Source: a virus
IMG/VR virus record: IMGVR_UViG_3300031718_000009
Location: 1 to 63,967 of that record
Strand: one strand, 5' to 3'
DNA length: 63,967 bases
Shown here: positions 57,663-63,967 of the stretch, piece by piece
Position numbering within the stretch: the first letter of the stretch is position 1
How the letters are laid out: each line of letters opens with the position of its first letter
Made by a program: the position numbers and the translations under genes
The notes under the pieces: generated by a model
The model's database searches: none
What the model was told of the DNA's origin: nothing
The model's input: the letters and a program-made list of their open reading frames with translations, nothing else

Positions 57663-59918
57663 TTATAGCCCGTCGATTGCTTGCAGGGTCGCGGTTGGCG
57701 AGCCTCCGAGCGCGGTCAGAGTGACGATGAAGTCGCGGTATGCCCCAACCCCCACATTCGCGCCGCCGAGGATGGTCCAGCCGCCGCCGCTTGCCACAAC
57801 CGAGCTCGTGAAGTTGCTGTCGAGATGATAAAGCTCGGCGAGACCTGCTTCCGTTCCCGACCACGCGGAAGCCGGCGGGGTGTAGCTGGCGGTGTGAAGA
57901 GCGGTATTCCAAATCGACACTTCGTCGATCTCGCCCTGCCATGGAGAGATTAAAGTCCTCGCCCTTGCCCCTATGGCAAAATTCGGTCCTTGGCTTGCGT
58001 CCGCCACATGGGCGGAAGATGTCATTCGCAGGTTGCCATCAACAAAAAGCTTGCCGCCTGGAGATTGCAGAACAACCTCTAATAAATGCCATGCTCCATC
58101 ACATATATTTAATGTATCTGAGAAGGTAAATTGAGTGCCGCCGCTCACGTACCCCCAATTAGCAACTCCGCTGGTTAGTATAATAAGTTGCACCGTGGTA
58201 GCTGTTCCGTTATCAAAACAAACAACAAATCCGTTCGATGAAGGCACGGCGGACTTTTTAACCCAAGCCTGAATAGTTCCTGTAGATCCAGGCCAACTAG
58301 GAAATGCTCCCGAAGATCCGTAACCGGTCAACAGAGCGCCGGTCCCGAATTGCATCGTGCTTGTGTCCCAAGTCGGTGTCCCACCGCCGGTTAGATTAAG
58401 GAATGACCCTCCGTAAGTTCCGTTGATCGTCCATATACCTGAGCCGGAACCGCCCTTGTTGATGAAGCGTAGCCTAAACGTCTGTCCAACCTGTGGGTTG
58501 GTCATCGCGCCGAGGAGAGATGTCACAGACGGGAGGGTTGCGGCCGACGCGGCGGTGATGGCGCCAGTCAGGCTTAGAACGTGCGTGTCCGATTCGCCGC
58601 CGTAGACATCGGCCGTGACCAGTTGCAGAGTCGCCAGCGTAGAGGAGTTCTGCGAGTATCCGTATGAATTAATAAACCCAGGGCTTGCAATTGGCGCCGT
58701 ATTGTCACCAATCTTGTAAGTGAGAAAGTTAGTCTGTTTCGCCGGCACGCCTGTAGTGAAATTGCTTGCTAGGCTCAGATTGAATGCAGTGCTTTTTATA
58801 TTGCCCTGAAAGAGGCCATAAACCTTGCCGTCTATGTTGGTAAGATTTAATATTGGGACTTGCGGATTAGCAAACGGAGTCTGGAAATCAAAGTTGTCAA
58901 GCGTGACTGTCCATTCCGTCGATGTCGTAACATCACCAATAATCGGCGTGTTGCCGCTTTGCAACATCTGGATGCTGCCATTTCTAATCCATAAAGATTG
59001 CTTAAAATTATTGTTATAATTCGCAAGCGTCCCAGCAAGGAACTTAAATAGACCGCCCCCAAGCTCGGAGTAAAGCGAATCGATGGAAAGAGCGCCGGTA
59101 TCCCTGAGGATCAGATTGAAGTCCGTTGATGTACAATAAAGATTTCTAATGAGCATATTAGAAATGGTATCAATGCAATTGGTAGACTGCTTAACAAGTA
59201 GAGTATCGAATGAAATAGCCGAGGCATTCGGGTTCTGGCTCCAAATGCCAATACCCGTAACCCCATTAATCATCACCATTCCAAATTTATTCGTGTCTCC
59301 GTTAACTGTGCCTGAGAAGATAATTCCATTGGTAAGCTGAGAGTTGGTGCCGTCAGTATCAATGCCAAACGTCTGACCTATCCATATTTGGTCAAACGTT
59401 CCTTCCGTGCAATTTCTATTTTCTGATGGATTACTAAAACTGTTAGTGACTATGCTGTATTTGCCGGTATCCATCAGGATTGCGCAAAGCGGCGGCGCCG
59501 AGGTAAGGCCTTTGAACATAACCCCGAATACGCCGCCACCAAAATCGCATTGGTGGACGTACATCGGCAATCCAGCCGGCCCAACCCATTGCAGGACCGA
59601 CCCGCCTAAATTTTGGTGTAGTGTGCTGCCCCAACCCCCAAACCCGAACAGTCGAGAGCCAAAAAGACCGAGGCCACCGCTGTTTAGCAGAGACCCATTA
59701 ATCGGCACGGTGCCTTGGATATAATAATCGCCGCCTTGCGCGAGCGCCGCATTTATCGCAGCGACGTTGGCCGAGGCATTCGCTGGTAACGGACTTGTCT
59801 GAATGGGCGCGGCGAGAGCAGCGATTCGGCTGTAGATATCGGTGAAGATCGCATCGACGCCAAAGTTATCCTCCGGCGCGTTGATCCATAATCTCGCGGC
59901 GGCAGACGGCGCTGTCAT
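57663..59918 (-). CDS. Tail spike with LamG-like domain
   Basis: This is 751 residues. The N-terminus has the anchoring motif APEDNFGVDAIFTDIY. A long beta-helix-like region follows (about 60-460), then a laminin-G/concanavalin-like domain (about 530-700) with DGAWHLLEVVLQSPGGKLFV and GEIDEVSIWNTAL. The DNA of the middle part (58640-59460) is AT-richer than its surroundings, suggesting exchange of receptor-binding parts. Likely binds or cuts host polysaccharide. Confidence 0.75.
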   Translation of the reverse strand: MTAPSAAARLWINAPEDNFGVDAIFTDIYSRIAALAAPIQTSPLPANASANVAAINAALAQGGDYYIQGTVPINGSLLNSGGLGLFGSRLFGFGGWGSTLHQNLGGSVLQWVGPAGLPMYVHQCDFGGGVFGVMFKGLTSAPPLCAILMDTGKYSIVTNSFSNPSENRNCTEGTFDQIWIGQTFGIDTDGTNSQLTNGIIFSGTVNGDTNKFGMVMINGVTGIGIWSQNPNASAISFDTLLVKQSTNCIDTISNMLIRNLYCTSTDFNLILRDTGALSIDSLYSELGGGLFKFLAGTLANYNNNFKQSLWIRNGSIQMLQSGNTPIIGDVTTSTEWTVTLDNFDFQTPFANPQVPILNLTNIDGKVYGLFQGNIKSTAFNLSLASNFTTGVPAKQTNFLTYKIGDNTAPIASPGFINSYGYSQNSSTLATLQLVTADVYGGESDTHVLSLTGAITAASAATLPSVTSLLGAMTNPQVGQTFRLRFINKGGSGSGIWTINGTYGGSFLNLTGGGTPTWDTSTMQFGTGALLTGYGSSGAFPSWPGSTGTIQAWVKKSAVPSSNGFVVCFDNGTATTVQLIILTSGVANWGYVSGGTQFTFSDTLNICDGAWHLLEVVLQSPGGKLFVDGNLRMTSSAHVADASQGPNFAIGARARTLISPWQGEIDEVSIWNTALHTASYTPPASAWSGTEAGLAELYHLDSNFTSSVVASGGGWTILGGANVGVGAYRDFIVTLTALGGSPTATLQAIDGL

Positions 59919-60130
59919 GCTTCCTCATCTTTCAGTAATGCGCCCTCCAACGCGATGAGACAATCTGCACTTACAACTTTGTCGCGCAGTGACACCAAGC
60001 CTGCCAAAGCGGTAAATAAATCCCGAGGATTGCCGCCGCGTTGCTCATATTGGAGCGCCAAACTTTCCGCGAAAGCAGCGGCAGAGAGTACGCTAATAGG
60101 AATTTCGCCAGTGACCCCGGCCGGGATCAC
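59915..60130 (-). CDS. Small helical protein
   Basis: This is 71 residues, helical (AFAESLALQYEQRGGNPRDL; VVSADCLIALEGALLKDEE). ATGA overlap with the spike and the upstream gene. Function unknown. Confidence 0.6.
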   Translation of the reverse strand: MIPAGVTGEIPISVLSAAAFAESLALQYEQRGGNPRDLFTALAGLVSLRDKVVSADCLIALEGALLKDEEA

Positions 60131-60357
60131 GACTTACCCCCAGTGTCCTCACCGCGGGAAAAACGGAACACATCGGAAACGCTTAACGGCCCCCTGCATC
60201 GGGTGCGCTCGGACGGGTTCTTTCTGAGCCTTTCCGCGATGGCGTCTACCTGACGCTTATGGGTCTGAACAAGGGGAAGATGCGCGATCGACTGGCTGTA
60301 GTCCCGCCCCCTGCGCATGATCTGCTCCGTACGGAGAAACGCCGCTATGTTCACCAT
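60127..60357 (-). CDS. Hypothetical protein
   Basis: This is 76 residues starting MVNIAAFLRTEQIMRRGRD, chosen for the TGATG overlap with the upstream micro-gene. Basic, helical, with a GGGATGG site in front. Function unknown. Confidence 0.55.
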   Translation of the reverse strand: MVNIAAFLRTEQIMRRGRDYSQSIAHLPLVQTHKRQVDAIAERLRKNPSERTRCRGPLSVSDVFRFSRGEDTGGKS

Positions 60358-60479
60358 CAAAACACCATCCCGGATGTTGGATCGTAAAACATAAGTCCGT
60401 TCCTCCACCAAATGACCCACATCGCGAATATCGCGACCAGCGCCAATGCCAAGAGAACGTCCTTAATTCTCTCCTTCAA
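60357..60479 (-). CDS. Membrane micro-protein with TTG start
   Basis: This is 40 residues read from TTG (TTGA overlap with the upstream stop), one membrane segment (VLLALALVAIFAMWVIWW). The start is inferred from the overlap and an AAGGAG-like run close by. Confidence 0.45.
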   Translation of the reverse strand: MKERIKDVLLALALVAIFAMWVIWWRNGLMFYDPTSGMVF

Positions 60480-60763
60480 AATTCTTTTCCGGTGTTCGAA
60501 CGCAGGTGATCCAACGGGGAGGGGACGTGGTAAGGGGGTCCCATATCAATGGCCGCACGCTGGACCGTCGCCGCTTTTTCGAGCGCGTCCGCGATGCGCT
60601 TGAGCGAGATCGCGATCGAGGCGAGATATTCTTCACTCCAGCCCTCATGATAAGAGCGGATGACGCCAGGCTCGATACGCCCAAGGATGTCAGCAACACC
60701 ACCGGCTTGCTGTGGTCTCAGCTCATCATATTCGCGCGCCGCCGCCTCTACCTCACTTGTCAT
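60476..60763 (-). CDS. Hypothetical protein
   Basis: This is 95 residues, helical N-terminus (VEAAAREYDELRPQQAGGV), then SEEYLASIAISLKRIADALEK, which is common in small phage proteins. TGATG overlap with the sigma-like gene. Confidence 0.6.
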   Translation of the reverse strand: MTSEVEAAAREYDELRPQQAGGVADILGRIEPGVIRSYHEGWSEEYLASIAISLKRIADALEKAATVQRAAIDMGPPYHVPSPLDHLRSNTGKEF

Positions 60764-61392
60764 CAAGTTGCACCTTCTCTAAGTCCGCCCATAACCGCGT
60801 CCAAAAGTCGTGTATCGCTCTGTGCGAAACGCTTGAGGCGGCGCAATGCTTTTTTTTCGATTTGGCGAATGCGCTCAACAGAGCGCGCACCTGAAGTGCT
60901 CTCATCTCCTATTTGTCCGAGAGTCTTCTCTTTCCCATCGATCAGCCCAAACCGTTCGTTGATGATATTGCGCTCGCGAGGTGGAAGCACCTCAAGAATC
61001 GCATCGAGGGCGTTCTTAGATTCACGCATCAATAGCTTCTCATCCGCGGGAAGCGCCATTGCGCGCAGCGAACTGGAAATCTGATGAATATCCGCCGCAT
61101 TGGCCGTGAATGTGGCTTCGTTCTTCTCCAGCGCCTTACGAATTTGCGCAGGCGGAAACATATCCTCGGGAAGGCAGCGTAGACACTCGGCAAGACGTAA
61201 GGCGGCAGGACTCCATTTCGAGGCGTTGTAAGGCAGCGGCGCCACCTTCATGCCGATATATGAACCAATCTGTCCTTGGCTTACGCCGCACGCGCGAGAG
61301 AGAGCAGCTACACTCTCATACCCGGCTTCACGTATTTTTTCGATGAGACGATTGTTTCGGACTTTGATCGTAACGGAATAGTCGCGCGGCAC
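60763..61392 (-). CDS. XRE-type HTH fused to sigma70 region 4
   Basis: This is 209 residues, GTG start directly after the terminase stop (TAAGTG). Residues 15-75 form an XRE-like HTH (YESVAALSRACGVSQGQIGS). Residues 128-190 match sigma70 region 4: ILEVLPPRERNIINERFGL, then KTLGQIGDESTSG, then ERIRQIEKKALRRLKR. The turn of the region 4 HTH is about three residues longer than in RpoD. Regions 1-3 are absent, so it cannot act as a whole sigma factor alone. It may switch host RNA polymerase to late promoters. Confidence 0.75.
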   Translation of the reverse strand: MPRDYSVTIKVRNNRLIEKIREAGYESVAALSRACGVSQGQIGSYIGMKVAPLPYNASKWSPAALRLAECLRCLPEDMFPPAQIRKALEKNEATFTANAADIHQISSSLRAMALPADEKLLMRESKNALDAILEVLPPRERNIINERFGLIDGKEKTLGQIGDESTSGARSVERIRQIEKKALRRLKRFAQSDTRLLDAVMGGLREGAT

Positions 61393-63129
61393 TTAGGCGT
61401 CCTCGAATATGAATTCGTTGATATCGTCGGCGATCTTCTGCTCGTCGAGATCGGGCGCAACCGGCTGCATGTCGTAGAACCGCGACGTCGCGTCCGCCAA
61501 ATCGTCATGCGGGGCGAACTTGAAATAGAGCAATTCGTCGATCAGCATCCGCGTCAAATCGTAAGGCTCGCCATCAGCGTCCTTGCGGCGCAATCCGCGA
61601 ACGAGGTAGCTGTCGCGGCCTGCGTCCTTCGCGTCACGCATCGCGCGTGACGGGCCTTTCATCGGGATCGTTACAACGTGGTTACGTGCGCCGTCACCTG
61701 ATCGCCCGTCTGCCGAGGCCATGTGCCAGTAACAATCACCGAGCCCCTTAACGGATATGAGAGCAGGAAAATAAAATCGTCCGTCGCGGATGTCCGGTTC
61801 CAGGCGCTCGATGCGCGACCACTTCGAATGCTCTCCCTCTCGCGGCCATGCAATCTCTTCGATGGCGAAGACCTCTCCGCTTCGCTGCATTTCGAGCTGG
61901 AAATATTCGAGATCGGCCTGCATTCCATATCGTTCGTATCCGACCTTTACGAGCTTGACGCCGGGCGCCGACTTCCACTTGCGCCGAAGTCTTTTCAGAC
62001 GATCCCAGCGCTCGGTCAGCGACATTCGATGGCAGTAGCCGTCGAGGAAATACCTCGAGCCGCCCTTATCAACGCCAACGACAGCAATCGCGGTATTGTC
62101 GCTCGATCTCGTCCGGCCGGCTGATGGGTCCGCCATGATGTAGACGTTAAGCACCGCCGGGCGAACTTCCCAGCGGCTCTCAAACCATTCCGGCTTGAAC
62201 ACCTGCTCGCTCCCGGCGAGCGGGTTTTGCAGCATTTGGGCCGAGAACGTCGAGCGCTGCGTTCGAAGCTTTTCCTTCCATCGCTCGCCGCTCATCATGA
62301 CCGGATTGCCGGTTGGCGTTCCGTCATCGCTGCCCGGATAAATCCGAGGCTTTAAAATGTTCCGTTCGAGGATTTGCCCGTATGTGTCACCAAAGGAATA
62401 CCGCGTGCCCACGTGCTGCTTGCGCACGTCGCCAGCGCCGAGGTTGTCCGAAAGCTCCCACGCCTCCATGGCCTTCTTGACCATCTCGGGGTTTCGCACC
62501 GTCTCGACAGTCACGACATCATCGTATTTGAGGATCGTATAGTGGCCGCCTGTCGGCATTCCGTCGATGAGGCCCCACGCCTCGATCGTCGCCTCTTTTG
62601 GGTTCGATTGACGCTTCAACACGAGCCCGTCGAGGCCCCATCGCGGAGCTTCGATCTTCGGATTTGCCCAGATTACGTCAGCGTAAGCCCACCGCAAAAG
62701 CGCGTTGGTTTCGAACTCCTGCTTGATCTGATGCAGAAATTTACGCGCGGCCTTTTGCGTGCAAGAGAAGATCGCGACCGTCTGCTCGGGATCGCTCACC
62801 ACGTCCTGGATCGTGCCGGCCCAGGTGATGAGCGTTGATTTGTAGTGCTCTCGTGCCCAGAGGTCGAGATAGCCGTCCGGCGCGGCCTCGACTTCGCGGC
62901 ACCGATCATAGACCCACGGATGGATCATATCGCGCCGGCCAAGGATGCAAACGCATAGAAAAAAGCGATCGAGACAACCTAGAAGCGCGTAATCGGTCGG
63001 GCGAAGCTTGCCAGAGCCTACCAGGTTCTCGTAGCTCGCCATCGCGGTTTGCATGTCTGCGTAGGCAAGTGTCGCGGCGAGATCGACGAGCTGGCGATTA
63101 GCCGCGTCGATGTAGCGCTCGCCCTTCAT
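61393..63129 (-). CDS. terL: Terminase large subunit
   Basis: This is 578 residues. ATPase: Walker A-like LWAREHYKST at 90-99 and Walker B ILKYDDV at 199-205. The nuclease domain begins with YIMADPSAG (D334) in the RNase H-like pattern, followed by IAVVGVDKGGSRYFLDGYCH. It cuts and pumps DNA into the head. It overlaps the upstream coiled-coil gene by 32 bp. Confidence 0.9.
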   Translation of the reverse strand: MKGERYIDAANRQLVDLAATLAYADMQTAMASYENLVGSGKLRPTDYALLGCLDRFFLCVCILGRRDMIHPWVYDRCREVEAAPDGYLDLWAREHYKSTLITWAGTIQDVVSDPEQTVAIFSCTQKAARKFLHQIKQEFETNALLRWAYADVIWANPKIEAPRWGLDGLVLKRQSNPKEATIEAWGLIDGMPTGGHYTILKYDDVVTVETVRNPEMVKKAMEAWELSDNLGAGDVRKQHVGTRYSFGDTYGQILERNILKPRIYPGSDDGTPTGNPVMMSGERWKEKLRTQRSTFSAQMLQNPLAGSEQVFKPEWFESRWEVRPAVLNVYIMADPSAGRTRSSDNTAIAVVGVDKGGSRYFLDGYCHRMSLTERWDRLKRLRRKWKSAPGVKLVKVGYERYGMQADLEYFQLEMQRSGEVFAIEEIAWPREGEHSKWSRIERLEPDIRDGRFYFPALISVKGLGDCYWHMASADGRSGDGARNHVVTIPMKGPSRAMRDAKDAGRDSYLVRGLRRKDADGEPYDLTRMLIDELLYFKFAPHDDLADATSRFYDMQPVAPDLDEQKIADDINEFIFEDA

Positions 63130-63454
63130 ACCGCGCGCTCAACCTCTGTGCGATGAAATCAGGCTCAGGTTGCCCGTTTATCATTTCCTTCAAACTGGCT
63201 AGCTCGCCGGGGAGAAGTCCTACCTTCTGCGCGAGTGACCCAATGAGGGCGCCGGTGTCTTCGACTTCGGTGATGCGCGAGGTAAGATCGTCCTCGAGGT
63301 CTCCCATTTCCGACCGATCAAGAGCCCGGAGACGGCGCATCTCGTCGAAGGTCTTAGCAAGCCGCCTCTCAAGCGCGGCAACGCGTTGCTCTAGCAACGT
63401 AATGCGCGTCTCTGATTTTGTTGCGCGTACCGTCAGCGTTAGGCGGCGTTTCAT
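63098..63454 (-). CDS. Coiled-coil protein next to the large terminase
   Basis: This is 118 residues starting MKRRLTLTVRATKSETRI. Residues 18-60 form a strong coiled coil (TLLEQRVAALERRLAKTFDE). Position immediately before terL would suit a small terminase subunit, but no HTH is visible, so it may be only an accessory. Confidence 0.5.
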   Translation of the reverse strand: MKRRLTLTVRATKSETRITLLEQRVAALERRLAKTFDEMRRLRALDRSEMGDLEDDLTSRITEVEDTGALIGSLAQKVGLLPGELASLKEMINGQPEPDFIAQRLSARYEGRALHRRG

Positions 63455-63458
63455 GAGG

Positions 63459-63695
63459 CTATTTTCCCGCCTCACGGCATTCCTTGCACGTAAGGACGTT
63501 TTCCTGGAACTTGGTTTGCAAGTGGGATAGCCCTTCAATCAATTTCCGCACGGTCTCGCTATTCATCGTCCACCCACATTTTGGCACACCTGCGCGGTTC
63601 GAAGCGCAGTACGCGAATGCGACAAATTCGCCGGCCTTTGCTTGATCCAATAGCCTCTCAATTTGAGCGACGATCAGATCATTTGTCTTACCCAT
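63459..63695 (-). CDS. Hypothetical protein
   Basis: This is 78 residues starting MGKTNDLIVAQIERLLDQ, overlapping the upstream gene by 8 bp. Contains single cysteines spaced AYCASNRAGVPKCGW and a late CKEC pair, which may bind metal. Function unknown. Confidence 0.55.
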   Translation of the reverse strand: MGKTNDLIVAQIERLLDQAKAGEFVAFAYCASNRAGVPKCGWTMNSETVRKLIEGLSHLQTKFQENVLTCKECREAGK

Positions 63696-63891
63696 CCGAC
63701 GCGCCCGCCATGATCGCATTCCAAGCTTCACGATAGACGGCGCGTATATCATCTGTTGGCACATCCCAAAAGAGCCAACCGCTTAGAATAAGATCGCCCT
63801 CCGGGTTAATGGCCGCCGTCGTTCGCCACGCGCGATAGTCGCACTGCCACCATTTCATTTCCCGCCTCGCTCGCTTCTCAACCTTCATCAT
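63688..63891 (-). CDS. Hypothetical protein at the circle junction
   Basis: This is 67 residues; the ATG at 63891 overlaps the SleB gene stop in the repeated end (ATGA). An alternative start is MKWWQCDYRAW, ten codons on, with GGCGGGAA before it. Contains AINPEGDLILSGWLFWDVP. Function unknown. Confidence 0.6.
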   Translation of the reverse strand: MMKVEKRARREMKWWQCDYRAWRTTAAINPEGDLILSGWLFWDVPTDDIRAVYREAWNAIMAGASDG

Positions 63892-63967
63892 GCGTTCGCC
63901 GGAGCCCCACCGCCAAACAGTTGCGCGAGGAGGCCGCTCCCTCCAGCATCAGCCGTTTTCCCAAGGT
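63841..63967. repeat. Terminal redundancy, right copy
   Basis: Identical to bases 1-127. It carries the start of the 63688-63891 gene and the 3' end of the SleB hydrolase gene. Confidence 0.95.

Overview
The window is one complete, circularly closed genome of a temperate, probably short-tailed (podovirus-like) phage. The last 127 bases repeat the first 127 exactly, so the unit length is 63,840 bp, and genes read across the join. The host is most likely an alphaproteobacterium, probably in the Rhizobiales/Hyphomicrobiales. This rests on the DUF6362, DUF5681, MT-A70, Pam3_gp28-like and Thivi_2564-like genes, the moderately high GC, and the style of the DnaA-like protein. It is an inference from protein style, not from a search.

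Layout. (a) 1158-2238: a short rightward operon of small unknown genes behind a good sigma70-type promoter. (b) 2241-9050: a leftward early and replication block. In order of transcription it holds a winged-helix protein, a RuvC-like resolvase, a cysteine-cluster protein, a phage-encoded DnaA without its N-terminal helicase-loading domain, a PD-(D/E)XK nuclease, an MT-A70 adenine methyltransferase, a DUF1376 protein and a DUF6362 regulator. After a 223-bp gap with a large inverted repeat comes a DUF5681 (small-terminase-like) gene. (c) 9066-10295: the genetic switch, with a Cro-like gene facing an XRE repressor. (d) 10438-17581: a rightward operon with a RecE/DUF3799 exonuclease, an OB-like protein, a chain of overlapping small genes, an excisionase-like HTH protein, a tyrosine integrase and an attP candidate that carries the 3' end of a tRNA. 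(e) From 1111 leftwards through the circle junction and down to 17590: one very long late region of about 46 kb. It encodes a SleB hydrolase, the large terminase, an XRE-sigma70 region 4 fusion, tail spikes, portal, scaffold, capsid, tail adaptor and nozzle, fibres, internal virion proteins, a giant DarB-like protein of about 2370 residues, and a lysis cassette. Only three genes inside it read the other way: the intron endonuclease and two probable morons.

The best findings are as follows. The major capsid gene is split by a 794-nt group IA intron whose LAGLIDADG endonuclease gene lies on the opposite strand, and the endonuclease stop codon sits inside the intron's catalytic core. The phage encodes its own DnaA. 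An endolysin is fused to a holin, with a second ribosome binding site at the fusion point. A sigma70 region 4 is fused to an XRE-type HTH. A perfect 17-bp inverted repeat forms a divergent promoter/RBS pair. Several virion proteins share short N-terminal tags, and three late proteins carry Sec-type signal peptides. More than a dozen membrane micro-genes are threaded between larger genes by ATGA or TGATG overlaps.

Most hypothetical calls rest on reading frame, start/stop overlap and Shine-Dalgarno evidence. No database search was possible.
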